Source: Orobanche coerulescens
Lineage: Eukaryota; Streptophyta; Magnoliopsida; Lamiales; Orobanchaceae
Reading direction: 5' to 3'
DNA: 64,000 nt
Assembly (NCBI GenBank): GCA_033398695.1
Contig: CM065817.1
Span: forward strand, 31,134,231 to 31,198,230
In this document: positions 32,521 to 44,692 of the stretch, piece after piece
Numbering within the stretch: the first letter of the stretch is position 1
How the letters are laid out: every line of letters starts with the position of its first letter
The notes under the pieces: model-generated
Seen by the model: only the letters and a program-made list of their open reading frames with translations
Databases searched by the model: none
What the model was told of the DNA's origin: nothing
Translations under genes and position numbers: made by a program

Positions 32521-34104
32521 CGTGACGGAATATTTATGTGAAGCTTTTGAACACATCAAGGAATTTAGAAAATTGTTTGTCCGCCCTTCTTTCTTTGTAG
32601 TCTGCGGAAGCGGAGCAGGGGGAACACATGTCTTCAAGTTATCCGGCTTCACATCCTTTGACTCCTCGGCTTTAAATCCATCTCTTCCTCCATCACTTTC
32701 TTCTCTTTACCCGACTCCGGTGATCCGGCAACTCTCTCCCTCTTCTCAAGCTAACTGCGTTTAGACTCTCTCTAGGATTAGTCTCTGTTGTACTCGGCAA
32801 TGCTCCCTCCGGACGAGCCGTCAACACATTAGCGATTTGGCCCACTGGACCTCCAAATTCGAATGGAAGCAGAATGATTTTGTAGTGTAGCTTCCGTCCG
32901 AGTCATAAATTGACTCGTATTTGCCGCCAATTTTGCAAGCGCTTCCTCGAGAGACACTTTGGGAGCGGAAGGGGGCCGCTGTTGATTCTGAGCGAAAGGG
33001 GGCTGGTGTGCGTTCTGTCCGTTTCTCCATGAAAAGTTGGGATGATTGCGCCACCCCGGATTATAAGTATTGGAGTACGGGTTATTCGGTCGATTCCCAT
33101 TTCCTACGAATTGAGCTGCTCCATCGATTTTGCTCGAACGGATTTCCAAATTGACACTCCGCTCGGGTGTGATCCGTTACACCAATTACATATCTCAATG
33201 GTAACGGCTGGTGCGTGCGAAAATGTCTGAGTCATTGTGTCAAAGCGGCGACTTGAGCCGTCAAGGTGGAGATCGGATCATTGCTTGAAACTTCCATTAC
33301 TCTTTTCGGTGTCAATCTTTCGATGGCCATTGGTATGCGTTTTCGGCCATATCTTCCAAAAGCACGTGTGCCTCGGCCATAGATTTTGCCATGAATGTCC
33401 CAGGAGGCCGCATCCACTAAAGTGCTTGTAGAAGCACTCAAACCACCATAAAACGTATGAAGTGACAATCGGGAATACCGTGATGAGGGCATCTTCGTAG
33501 TAATTCTTTATATCGCTCCCACGCCTCGTGGAGCGATTCCATATCGAATCAGGCAAAAGTGGTTATTTCATTTCTCAACCTCGCCGTCTTAGTGGTGGGA
33601 AAAATTTGGCAAGGAAGGCTTGCGCTAACCTCTCCCATGTTGTAATCGACCCGTGAAGGAATTAAACCAAAACTTTGCTTTATCCCTCAAAGAGAAAGGG
33701 AAAAGCCTCAATCGGATGGCATCGTCGGTGACACCATTAGTTTTGAAAGTGTCGCATATCTCAAGGAAAGACGCAATGTGGGCATTCGGGTCGTCCTTCG
33801 GCAATCCACAGAATGGGCTCGCTTGCACCATCTGAATAATGGCGGGCTTGATCTCAAAATTATTTGCTTGGATAGTGGGACGCCGAATTCCCGAAAAATT
33901 AGCGTTGACCTGCGGCATGGCATAATCTCGAAGAGCGAGTTCCGGTTGAACTTGCCGCACTTGGTTGTCTCCTCCTTGGATTTCAATATTCTCGGCCATG
34001 ATGACCGCCGTCTGCAACTCTCTTTTCTCCTTTTTGTTCCTTCTTAGCGTGCGCTCGAGCTCGGTGTCCAAAGGTAGTAAGCCTTCGTTACCGAGTCTTC
34101 TCAT
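32521..34104 (-). pseudogene. gag: D copy 1 gag, frameshifted
   Basis: The start at 34104 reads MRRLGNEGLLPLDTELERT. The gag capsid domain follows (FCGLPKDDPNAHIASFLEIC to KFWFNS). A shift near 33650 breaks the frame where copy 2 has CCCCGGCGGTAAGG and copy 1 only CCCGTGAAGG. The rest is readable in pieces: the linker rich in Asn and Pro (GNGNRPNNPYSNTYNPGWRN) near 33090 and a remnant of the CNWCNGSHPSAEC knuckle near 33170-33200. The sequence type is Tat/Athila. Confidence 0.85.
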
Positions 34105-34220
34105 GCACTAAGGAAAGGTCCTGAAAGGAAAAAACGAATAAACAAAAATAAATGCACAAAAATAAAAATAAAACGTTCAAATTAAGACTGGAAATACTTA
34201 AATCGATATTAGAAAAATTT

Positions 34221-34241
34221 CAATCCCCGGCAACGGCGCCA
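34221..34241 (-). promoter_or_regulatory. D copy 1 primer binding site (Asp tRNA)
   Basis: The minus strand reads TGGCGCCGTTGCCGGGGA, complementary to the 3' end of plant Asp tRNA (CCCCGGCAACGGCGCCA). It lies six bases inside LTR 2. Copy 2 has the same site at 40636-40656. Confidence 0.88.
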
Positions 34242-34247
34242 AAAACT

Positions 34248-35550
34248 TGTTGCGATATTTCCTACACGCAAGTGCACGTCATCGTTTAGAAGTAATAAAG
34301 TGATAAGTAGAGTATCGTTCCCACGAGGATTGAATCTCTAACTACCGACGTTTTCGTATTCCAATTTTATTTGAACAATCGAAGATGAGTTTTGGATTAA
34401 TAACTAAAAGAATTTCTAAAATACTAAGCGGTGAAAACAATATCTTGGATTAAGGAAATCAAATGATGAATACGTCTAGGGTTCAATCCACCTTAGTTTA
34501 TCCGAATTTACTCTCAATTATCCGTAATAAATAATTTTCCCAATTCTTGAAGGCGGAGATTGCTAATATATTCTACCGCCTCTCCGAGGTCAATAGATTT
34601 ATCTAACGACGACTAACGCACTCTATCCCTAGGTGAATTATCTCGTCGATAGGCAAAAGCATGAAATCTCCTAAAGGCCACGTAGTTTCTATGAGTATAT
34701 TCCTATCTCACGAATAAACGGTCCTCACCAATAGTTCCTCACCAAATCTCCTCTCCCGATTCAAGTGAATGATTAAATCAATACAACTATTGGTCGATAA
34801 TTGCAAGCATTAAACATAATTGGGAAAACTCAATAAAAGGTAATAAATTGGATAATCTTAATCAATTCGTCAAAACAAAGGTTTCATCAAAACCCTAGAT
34901 TAGGGCTTTAGCGACATACTAAAAGCGAAAATACAGAATAAATAACGAAAGCATAAAATTCAAACGCAAATGAAGCTCGGATTCCTCCATTCTTGACTCC
35001 ATATACGCCCTTGAATTCTTCTGCTTTCCTCCTCTTCTCTGTCTCCAAGCTTAAGCTCTCCTAGGTTTAGATTCAATGATTCCAAGATAATTAAATTAGG
35101 GTCTTAAGCCCTATTTATAGCTCAGCACCTCCACAAATCGCGTCCGTATTAATCGGTTGAAAACTGGCTCCGAAACGGCCCAGAATCCGCGCAGACGTAC
35201 CAAACCCGCTAAGTGTGCCGCGGCTCACTGAACCTGTGCCGCGGCACATCGCCCAAAAGCTGAATACCTGGGCGTTAAATAATTCTTCTGTGCCGCGGCT
35301 CACTGGTGCATGCGACACAGTACATATTACTCGCCCTTCGGTGGTGTCTTCTGTGCGCGGCTCCGATTCCTTGCGCCGCGGCTCATCGTCCAGTTTTGCC
35401 GTTTTTGCCCGTTTTGCCTCGTTTTAGCTCCCGGACTTCAATTTCCTGTCAATCATACAAAATCAAGGCATTAAAAGCTCATTTAGATGATTTCACTCAC
35501 CAAAACACTACAAAATAATGATAAATAAGCGTACAAAAATACGCCTAACA
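34248..35550 (-). repeat. D LTR 2 (shared middle LTR, 1,303 bp)
   Basis: It serves as 5' LTR of copy 1 and 3' LTR of copy 2. Palindromic words are best seen at 35216 and 35237 (step 21) and again from 35291, upstream of the TATA box at 35111-35120 in element sense. It has no target duplication of its own. Confidence 0.92.
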
Positions 35551-36814
35551 AATACCCCCAAACTTAAGCCTTTGCTTGTCCTCAAGCAAAAAGAATTAAA
35601 GTCAATAAAACAATGTCGTGAATAATTGTGCAACTCATAGTGTTCAATCTAATCAATACTATCCTGCCATTCTCTCTAAATAATACGAGTGTCATAAAAG
35701 CGAGCTGCACTCAGAATAATGATTCCGCAAAGTAATCAAGTTCAGTCCTAATCATTCGTTCATGAAGAAAACTCAGCTCAAAGATTAACAAAACATGAGT
35801 CAAATCGACCGTCAATATGAAAGGCTAACATAAACAAGCTAGTTCGTCGCGTTCCACAGTCTAAAGGCACAATTTTCACGAGTCTCATAATAAATAAACC
35901 TCGGACAGTATCCCCTTATATATATGCTCAAAAATTTGATTCGAATCGACCACTAGGTTAGGATCTCGGGATGTTTCATTGGGATAATCCTAGGGTGGAA
36001 CTTCCATTCTCATGTATTAGGAAACCGTTTGACGTAAAAGACACTCATGGGGCACATGGATGCTTCTAGTTACTAAGTTCCCGTCTACAGCGGAGAAACA
36101 ACTCGAATATATAATTTCCGCATGTCCGAATCAAGGTTGCCGTTTTACGCGAGTAAGCAATGGTCACGCGAATGCCCCGGTTACTAGGCTTCCTATCATT
36201 GGCACATGTGAAATATCTAAATCATTAATCTAATCGGGAGTCGTCGTTTTACGCGAGAGTAAACAACGGGTCACGCGAATACCCCGGTTACTAGACTTCC
36301 CATCATAGAACACATTATCTCGACTTTTAGGGAAAAGCGGCCGACTCAAAACTCAAACTAAGTGCCAACACGACTAAAGCAGTACGACTCACTATCAGGA
36401 AATGTAGCCAAACGTATTGATGGGGATTTAGCAACAAGTATGTATCGTCTCTTATCTGCGAAGACCTCTACAATCGGAAAAATTTCGGACCTAATTGAAT
36501 ACTAAGCGAACGAAATAATCGACTCCAACTCGACTAGAACTCGCCCGCTTCTTCAGAGAGAAAGACAGTGTCGTAACATCGATATCACACAAATAGAAGC
36601 ACAAAAATTCACGAATAAGGAGAAACTACGGCAAGCAAGGCTAAAAATTTTCGCAAAGAAAAGAAAAGTGCAATGAATATAATGTACATCAAGAAAATAG
36701 AGTACAAAGAATGAATGTAGGCGAATGTAAATCCCCCAAACTTAGGACGTACATTGACCTCAATGGACAAAAATGAAATGCACGAAAAGTAAAAGGTCGT
36801 ACTCCTCCAATCGC
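35551..36814 (-). other. D copy 2 3' untranslated region
   Basis: It matches 29155-30436 with scattered small indels. The polypurine tract borders LTR 2 and the direct repeats lie at about 36015-36310. No gene is supported. Confidence 0.7.
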
Positions 36815-37446
36815 TCAGAGTGGTGCCGACATCGTCGGTGAGCTTGCATGCTTCTTGACTACATCATGCGGAATGTGAATAAACAAGCTTGCATCATCAA
36901 AAAGGAAGTTAAGTATAGCTCTCAAGTTGAACATGATGTAGAGGTTGGGGATAATGTGACAACATGATTCATTGCATATAAGTTGGAAAATGCCTAGCTT
37001 ACCCATTTTTCATTGTTGCAATTTATCAAACACCTTGTGTGCACAAGTTAAAATGAAGAACAAAAATTTTCATGGTTAATTCCAAATCCCAAAAATAATA
37101 ACACAGTTATAACCACGAATTACGAAAACCATCATCAACAATTCGTTCATAAACATCAATTCCATCACAATAACAAATTCCCATATTCCAACTCCATTTT
37201 AGAAACAACAATGAAGAATAACTAGCAATATAAAACTCCAAATCTTTTCACATCAAGAATCATTAATGATTTAGAAATCAAAAATAACTCGGAGAATTTG
37301 AGAAGGAGACTCATAGAGTGGAGCCAACTAACCTCCATGTGTGCGGGAAGGAAGGGAGGGAGGGTAGAAGTATCCTATATAGGCCGATCAACCGAATGAG
37401 CCTTACGGATGCTCTTATTTTGCGGGGGCCACGGCACAATATAAGT
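36815..37446 (-). other. D copy 2 small frame, internal TATA module and leader
   Basis: It corresponds to 30437-31039. The small frame (36815-37006) begins MGKLGIFQLICNES; its last codons differ from copy 1 through indels. A TATA-like CCTATATAGG lies at about 37374-37383. Confidence 0.4.
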
Positions 37447-37760
37447 GAGCCGCGGCCCAAAGTACAGCTCAAGGGACGTTTTGGTATGTCGTCGGGTGCC
37501 GCGGCTCAAATTTCGTATGCCGCAGCTCAGTGTGTTAGTGTGCCGCGGCTCAGCCTTAGTATGCCGCGGCACAAAGTACAGGCGCCCTGGGCGTTTCTCG
37601 ACCATTTAGTGTGCCGCGGCTCAGTTATCGGGTGCCGCGGCTCGGTGACCTGGTGTGCCGCGGCTCAGTAAGATCATGCCGCGGCATAGGGTACAGTTTG
37701 CTCGGCCATTTTTCCTCAGCTGGTGTGTGCCGCGGCTCACCTGGACTGTGCTGCGGCTCA
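37447..37760 (-). repeat. Palindromic word array in D internal region, copy 2
   Basis: This is the clearest D array. Two complete groups of four TGCCGCGGC words have steps 21, 23, 21 and again 21, 23, 21, separated by 50 bases, with a further pair 51 bases on. The identical step pattern in both groups indicates that a four-word unit of about 115 bases was itself duplicated. Confidence 0.92.
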
Positions 37761-37901
37761 TCATTGAATTTCTCCCCTTTTGCTGATTCCTGCACAGAAA
37801 TTTAACACGAAATCATTAAGATGAGAGGGAAGGATGGATCAAAGAAGAAAGAAGACAAAAAGAGACTCTAAAAATGCAAGCAAACAACAAAGAATCTACA
37901 A

Positions 37902-38394
37902 CTAATACTCGGGTTGCCTCCCGAGGAGCGCTAAGTTTATAGTCTTCAGCCGGACCTATTGGACAACGTTAGTTCGCTTTTCGCAAACTCCATTTGGCTT
38001 CCGCCCCGTTCATCGAACCGTTTATATTTTGGTTAAAATTTTGACCATTGGTCATCAGTGGTTCGAGTTTCGGTTCGGTCATCAAATGTTGTTTGTGAAA
38101 AGGTTTCAACTTGAAAAATTTTCCGAAACACCCGATTTCTCCATGACTAATTTTTCGCTTGGCTTTTGGCTCACTTTCCTCCTTCACAAACGAACCCACG
38201 ATTGCAGCAGATTTCTCCTCATGCTCGAGGAACGCCACTTGTTCTACATCCTTCTTAAAACTCGGGCCACTTAACACAACATCTGAATTTTCCCACCGAC
38301 GATGTTTTCGGTGCTTTCCTCTTTCAACGGCATTCACCCTCTCAATTTGTGATCCTTTATCAGCACTTCCTGGACATGGGAATGACTTGAATAC
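37902..38394 (-). pseudogene. D copy 2 remnant between protease and 3' UTR, with pol C-terminal end
   Basis: It corresponds to 31433-31999. Here the pol terminus reads VRLKTINLALLGRQPEY and a TAG at 37902-37904. The deletion of RT, RNase H and integrase core is shared with copy 1, so it preceded formation of the dimer. Confidence 0.62.
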
Positions 38395-38910
38395 TTAAAA
38401 AGTAATTTCCTCGTCTTGGACCCTCAGAGTTAGCTCTCCCTTTTCCACGTCTATAAGGGTTCGGCCCGTCGCTAGAAATGGTCGTCCCAAGATGATCGGA
38501 ATATTGTCATCTTCCTCCATGTCTAGTACGATGAAGTCGGCTGGAAAGATGAACTTGTCAACCTTAACTAATACATCCTCGATCACTCCCCTCGGATACT
38601 TTGTCGATCGGTCCGCCAATTGTAATGAGACTGTGGTTGGCTTAGCTTCCCCAATATTCAGCTTTTGGAAAATCGACAGAGGCTTGAGGTTGATACTCGC
38701 ACCAAGATCGCATAGTGCCTTATTAAATGAAAAATTCCCCATGGTGCAAGGTATGTTGAAGCTTCCCGGATCTTTCAATTTAGGTGGGAGCTTCTTTTGA
38801 AGAATTACCTTTGCACTCCTCTGTCAAGGTGACCGTTTCAAACTCTTCAAGTTTTCTCTTCTTAGATAATATCTCTTTCATGAATTTGACATAACTCGGC
38901 ATCTGCTCCA
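38395..38910 (-). pseudogene. D copy 2 aspartic protease, frameshifted at its start
   Basis: It is open from 38778 to 38395 with CDLGASINLKP and IILGRPFLATG. The N-terminal part is out of frame because of a small indel near 38805-38815. In copy 1 this spot is also altered but stays in frame. Confidence 0.78.
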
Positions 38911-40519
38911 ATGCGTCGTGACGGAATATTTATGTGAAGCTTTTGAACACATCAAGGAATTTAGAAAATTGTTTGTCCGCCCTTCTTTCTTTGTAGTCTC
39001 TGCGGAAGCGGGCAGGGGGAACACATGTCTTCAAGTTATCCGGCTTCACATCCTTTGACTCCTCGGCTTTAAATCCATCTCTTCCTCCATCACTTTCTTC
39101 TCTTTACCCGACTCAGGTGATCCGGCCAACTCTCTCCCTCTTCTCAAGCTAAGCTGCGTTTAGACTCTCTCTAGGATTAGTCTGTTGTACTCGGCAATGC
39201 TCCCTCACGGACAGTGTCAACACATTAGCGATTTGGCCGGTGGACCTCCAAATTCCGAATGGAAGGAGAATGATTTTGTAGTGTAGCTTCCGTCCGAGTC
39301 ATAAATTGACTCGTATTTGCCGCCAATTTTGCAAGCGCTTCCTCGAGAGACACTTTGGGAGCGGAAGGGGGCTGCTGTTGATTCTGAGCGAAAGGGGGCT
39401 GGTGTGCGTTCTGTCCGTTTCTCCATGAAAAGTTGGGATGATTGCGCCACCCCGGATTATAAGTATTGGAGTACGGGTTATTCGGTCGATTCCCATTTCC
39501 TACGAATTAAGCCTGCTCCATCTGATTTTGCTCGAACGGATTTCCAAATTGACACTCCGCGCTCGGGTGTGATCCGTTACACCAATTACATATCTCAATG
39601 GTAACGGGGGCTGGTGCGTGCGAAAATGTCTGGAGCTGTTGTGTCAAAGCGGCGACTTGAGCTGTCAAGGTGGAGATCGGATCATTGCTTGAAACTTCCA
39701 TTACTCTTTTCGGTGTCAATCTTTCTGATGGCCATTGGTATGCGTTTTCGGCCATATCTTCCAAAAGCACGTGTGCCTCGGCCATAGATTTTGCCATGAA
39801 TGTCCCACCGGAGGCCGCATCCACTAAAGTGCTTGTAGAAGCACTCAAACCACCATAAAACGTATGAAGCTGAAGCCAATCAGGAATACCGTGATGAGGG
39901 CATCTTCGTAGTAATTCTTTATATCGCTCCCACGCCTCGTGGAGCGATTCCATATCGAACTGGGCAAAAGTGGTTATTTCATTTCTCAACCTCGCCGTCT
40001 TAGCTGGTGGGACAAATTTGGCAAGGAAGGCTTGCGCTAACCTCTCCCATGTTGTAATCGACCCCGGCGGTAAGGAATTAAACCAAAACTTTGCTTTATC
40101 CCTCAAAGAGAAAGGGAAAAGCCTCAATCGGATGGCATCGTCGGTGACACCATTAGTTTTGAAAGTGTCGCATATCTCAAGGAAAGACGCAATGTGGGCA
40201 TTCGGGTCGTCCTTCGGCAATCCACAGAATGGGCTCGCTTGCACCATCTGAATAATGGCGGGCTTGATCTCAAAATTATTTGCTTGGATAGTGGGACGCC
40301 GAATTCCCGAAAAATTAGCGTTGACCTGCGGCATGGCATAATCTCGAAGAGCGAGTTCCGGTTGAACTTGCCGCACTTGGTTGTCTCCTCCTTGGATTTC
40401 AATATTCTCGGCCATGATGACCGCCGTCTGCAACTCTCTTTTCTCCTTTTTTTCCTTCTTAGCGTGCGCTCGAGCTCGGTGTCCAAAGGTAGTAAGCCTT
40501 CGTTACCGAGTCTTCTCAT
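38911..40519 (-). pseudogene. gag: D copy 2 gag, frameshifted near the start
   Basis: The start MRRLGNEGLLPLDTELERTL is at 40519. A shift in a T run near 40445 separates it from the main frame 40433-39507. That frame holds the full capsid domain, including SLPPGSITTWERLAQAFLA, which is lost in copy 1, and the knuckle CNWCNGSHPSAEC near 39575. A further shift separates the Asn/Pro-rich region NPYSNTYNPGWRNHPNFSW (about 39480-39420). Together, copies 1 and 2 show one gag-protease frame without RT. Confidence 0.86.
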
Positions 40520-40635
40520 GCACTAAGGAAAGGTCCTGAAAGGAAAAAACGAATAAACAAAAATAAATGCACAAAAATAAAAATAAAACATTCAAATTAA
40601 GACTGGAAATACTTAAATCGATATTAGAAAAATTT

Positions 40636-40656
40636 CAATCCCCGGCAACGGCGCCA
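40636..40656 (-). promoter_or_regulatory. D copy 2 primer binding site (Asp tRNA)
   Basis: Identical to the site at 34221-34241 and six bases inside LTR 3. Confidence 0.88.
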
Positions 40657-40662
40657 AAAACT

Positions 40663-41963
40663 TGTTGCGATATTTCCTACACGCAAGTGCACGTCATCGT
40701 TTAGAAGTAATAAAGTGATAAGTAGAGTATCGTTCCCACGAGGATTGAATCTCTAACTACCGACGTTTTCGTATTCCAATTTTATTTGAACAATCGAAGT
40801 TGGGTTTTTGGATTAATAACTAAAAGAATTTCTAAAATACTAAGCAGTAGAAAACAATATCTTGGATTAAGGAAATCAAATGATGAATACGTCTAGGGTT
40901 CTGAATCCACCTTAGTTTATCCGAATTTACTCTCAATTATCCGTAATAAATAATTTTCCCAATTTACTGAAGGCGGAGATTGCTAATATATTCTACCGCC
41001 TCTCCCGAGGTCAATAGATTTATCTAACGACGACTAACGCACTCTATCCCTAGGTGAATTATCTCGTCGATAGGCAAAAGCATGAAATCTCCTAAAGGCC
41101 ACGTAGTTTCTATGAGTATATTCCTATCTCACGTAATAAACGGTCCTCACCAATAGTTCCTCACCAAATCTCCTCTCCCGATTAGTGAATGATTAAATCA
41201 ATACAACTATTGGCGGATAATTGCAAGCACTAAACATAATAGGGAACACTCAATAACCAGGTAATAAATTGCATAATCTTAATCAATTCGTCAAAACAAA
41301 GGTGTCATCAAAACCCTAGATTAGGGCTTTAGCCTGACATACTAAAAGCGAAAATACGAGAATAAATAACGAAAGCATAAAATTCAACGCAGATGAAGCT
41401 CGGATTCCTCCGTTCTTGACTCCATATACGCCCTTGAATTCTTACGCTTTCCTCCTCTTCTCTGTCTCCAAGCTTAAGCTCTCCTAGGTTTAGATTCAAT
41501 GATTCCAAGATAATTAAATTAGGGTCTTAAGCCCTATTTATAGCTCAGCACCTCCACAAATCGCGTCCGTATTAATCGGTTGAAAACGGCTCCAAACGGC
41601 CCGAATCCGCGCAGACGTACCAAACCCGCTAAGTGTGCCGCGGCTCATCAACTCGTGCCCGGCACATCGCCCAAAAGCCGAATACAGGCGTTAAATAATT
41701 CTTCTGTGCCGCGGCTCACAGGCTGCCGCGGCATAGAGTCTGATTACTCGCCCTTCGGTGGTGTCTTCTGTGCCGCGGCTCCGATTCCTTGCGCGGCTCG
41801 CCGTCGATTTTGCGATTTCGCCCGTTTTGCCTCGTTTTAGCTCCCGGACTTCAATTTCCTGTCAATCATACAAAATCAAGGCATTAAAAGCTCATTTAGA
41901 TGATTTCACTCACCAAAACACTACAAAATAATGATAAATAAGTGTACAAAAATACGCCTAACA
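40663..41963 (-). repeat. D LTR 3 (5' end of dimer, 1,301 bp)
   Basis: It begins TGTTGCGAT and ends GCCTAACA on the plus strand, then AATGG. Palindromic words are near 41632 and 41707-41740. The TATA box is at 41534-41543. Confidence 0.92.
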
Positions 41964-41968
41964 AATGG

Positions 41969-42975
41969 ATTGTATCATCTAAATCTCAGCAACAAATTAG
42001 TTGTGAATACTATGACTAGAAAACGTGGTAGGGATGAAACCAATCAAGTTTTGAAATGGCATCTAAGACTTGGTCATGTTGGTCAGACCAAGGTTTACAA
42101 GATGGAAAAAGATGGACTTATGGGTCCATTGGGATCGGATCCATTTCCTACTTGTGAATCTTGCCTTAAAGGTAAAATGACTTAGTCCCCCTTCACAGGG
42201 ACTTTTGAAAGAGCCGCTAATAAACTGGGATTAATCCATACTGACGTTTGTGGTGCTTTGGAAGCAGCACGTGACGGATATCAATATTTCATTACGTTTA
42301 CAGATGATCATACTAGGTATGGTTATATATACTTAATGAAACATAAATCCGATTTGAGAAATTCCAGGAATTCAAGGCCCTAGTCGAGAAACAAACTGGT
42401 AATCATATCAAAGCACTTCAGTCGGACCGAGGTGGCGAGTATATGAGTACGGAGTTTGATGAGTTCCTTAAGGAACATGGAATAGTTTCCCAACTAACAC
42501 CTCCAGGTACTCCTCAGTTAAATGGTGTGTCAGAAAGAAGGAACAGGAGCCTGTTGAACATAGTCCGTTCTATGCTGGGCTATACTGACTTGCCGATTTA
42601 CCTGTGGGGGTATGCACTCCTGACTGCCGCGTATATCTTGAACAGATGTCCTTCTAAATCCGTTCCTAAAACTCCACATGAGATGTGGGAAGGAAGGAAA
42701 CCAAGTCTTAATCATATTAGGATTTGGGGATGTCCCACCTATGTCAAGAAGACTAAGGTGGAAAAGTTGGAAGCTAGGTCTGCGAAGGGACGTTTCATTG
42801 GATTCCGTGCAGGACAATGGGATATCTATTCTACATGCCCGAAGATCGAAGGATCATTGTTGCTTTACAAGCACACTTCCTGGAAGATGAGTTCATTCGG
42901 GAAGGCGGAGCGGGTAGAAGTATTTCTTTAGAAGAATACAATGAAACTCCTCGGGAGACACATGCAAGAAAGCTG
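41969..42975 (+). pseudogene. pol: Copia-C integrase, disrupted
   Basis: The region resumes with LYHLNLSNK. A TAG at 42183-42185 replaces Lys in KGKMTKSP. A deletion near 42352 (CCGATTTGAG against CCGAGGCCTTTG) shifts the frame. The frame 42443-42931 holds the catalytic Glu region (VSERRNRS), the intact IWGCPTYVKK and the empty gypsy A site, then shifts again near 42813. It is useful mainly as the unoccupied allele for gypsy A. Confidence 0.86.
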
Positions 42976-43860
42976 GAACCGAACTTTCGAAACACAAGTA
43001 CAACCACCTCGTAGGTCTAGTAGGGTGTCTCATTTACGAGAGGTATGGGCTTGTGCACTTGGAGGAGCCGGGTCTCCATGAGGTTCCAAGTGATAGCCAA
43101 GAGACCGACCCAACAACCTATGACCAAGCGATGGTGGATGTAGACTCGCGAAATGGCGTGAAGCTATGGAAGCCGAGATAGACTCGATGCATGTCAATCA
43201 GTCTGGACTCTAGTAGACCGCCCCAAGGGCATAGTGCCTATTGGGAACAAGTGGATCTACAAGAGAAAGGCGATGGTGATGGCAAGGTTGACGCCTATAA
43301 GGCCAGGCTTGTGGCAAAGGGTTATACCCAAAAGGAAGGGATCGATTACCACGATACCTTCTCGCCCGTAGCCATGATCAAGTCTATTCGCATGATGCTT
43401 GTTATAGCTGCCTACCACGATTATGAGATATGGCAAATGGACGTAAAGACGGCTTTCCTTAATGGATTCCTCGAGGAGGAAATCTATATGGAGCAGCCTA
43501 AAGGCTTTGTGTCCGAAGTCGATATTCAGAAAGTGTGCAAGCTTCAGCGTTCCATTTATGGACTGAAGCAAGCGTCGCGTAGTTGGAACCTTCGTTTTGA
43601 CGAGGCGGTCAAAGAGTTTGACTTCGTGAAAAATGAAGAGGAACCTTGTGTATACAAGAAGGTTAGTGGGAGCAAGATCGCATTCTTAGTACTATATGTG
43701 GATGATATTATACTAATAGGAAATGATGTGGGAATGCTCAGTTCTGTAAAAGCTTGGCTTTCGAGTAATTTCTCCATGAAAGACTTGGGAGAAGCAACCT
43801 ATATTCTTGGAATTCGACTCTACCGGGATAGAGCGAAGAGAACAATAGGCCTTTCCTAAT
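42976..43860 (+). pseudogene. pol: Copia-C reverse transcriptase, disrupted
   Basis: The linker is broken by losses at CTG and CCTG (near 42988 and 43036) and at 43268. From about 43270 to 43859 the RT core is open: DAYKARLVAKGYTQKEGIDY, WQMDVKTAFLNGFLEEEIYM and the catalytic YVDDIILIGND near 43697. A stop TAA at 43857-43859 replaces Gln of the SQALY segment. Confidence 0.86.
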
Positions 43861-44677
43861 CCCTCTATATAGATAAGATCTTAAAGCGATTTAAGATGAA
43901 TGATTCTAAAAGAGGGTTCCTACCGATGCAACATGGAATAAAACTCACCTTGAAGAAGTGTCCTGAAAGTGAGGAACAACGAAAGGAAATGAGTAATATA
44001 CCATATGCTTCGGCCGTGGGTAGCCTTATGTATGCTATGTTGTGTACAAGACCTGACATGGCGCATGCTGTAAGCGTGGTGAGTAGGTTTCAGGCAAACC
44101 CAGGTAGGGAACATTGGACTGCCGTAAAGAACGTTCTCAAGTACTTAAGAAGGACTAGAGATATGGTTCTGATGTATGGCGGTGGAGAATTGGATGTGGT
44201 GGGATTCACTGATTCAGACTTCCAAGGACTGAAGGACGACTCGATGTCCACTTCTGGCTACATATTTACTCTTAATGGAGGAGCAGTATCTTGGCGTAGT
44301 GCCAAGCAAAGCGCGATCGCGATTCCACTGTCGGTGAGTATCAAGCAGCCTCGGAGGCTTCCAAGGAAGGGTTCTGGATTAAGAAGTTTCTAGGAGAACT
44401 TCAAATGATACCATGTGTTGAGCTGCCTGTTCCGCTGTACTGCGACAACGACGGAGCTGTAGCACAGGCCAAGGAGCCGAGGTTTCACAACAGCACCAAA
44501 CATATTGAGAGGAAGTATCATCTCGTAATAGAATTTGTTCGCAAGGGATACATTGTGCTGCATAGAGTAGACTCGACCGACAACGTCGCCGATCCACTGA
44601 CCAAGCCACTATCTCAGACTAGCTTGGAGCGTCATCTGGAGAACATGGGTATTAGATACCATAGTGTGTGGCATTGA
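43861..44677 (+). pseudogene. pol: Copia-C RNase H, frameshifted
   Basis: It is open from 43896 with GFTDSDFQGL, then shifted near 44325-44340, where Copia-1 reads GACTGCTGATTCCACCTG and Copia-C GATCGCGATTCCACTG. The frame 44405-44677 recovers the third acidic motif YCDNDGA and the natural end GIRYHSVWH. The break removes CQAEYQAA in frame. Confidence 0.86.
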
Positions 44678-44692
44678 GTGCAAGTGGGAGAT

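Larger units (their letters stand above)
27854..41963 (-). mobile_element. Element D: tandem dimer of a Tat/Athila-like gag-protease retrotransposon
   Basis: Three LTRs (27854-29154, 34248-35550, 40663-41963) alternate with two internal regions (29155-34247, 35551-40662). All parts are on the minus strand. Each internal region begins next to its right-hand LTR with an Asp-tRNA primer site and codes gag and protease, followed by a short integrase tail. RT, RNase H and the integrase core are absent from both, so the element depends on proteins made elsewhere. The shared middle LTR and single target duplication point to unequal recombination between LTRs after insertion. Confidence 0.93.
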
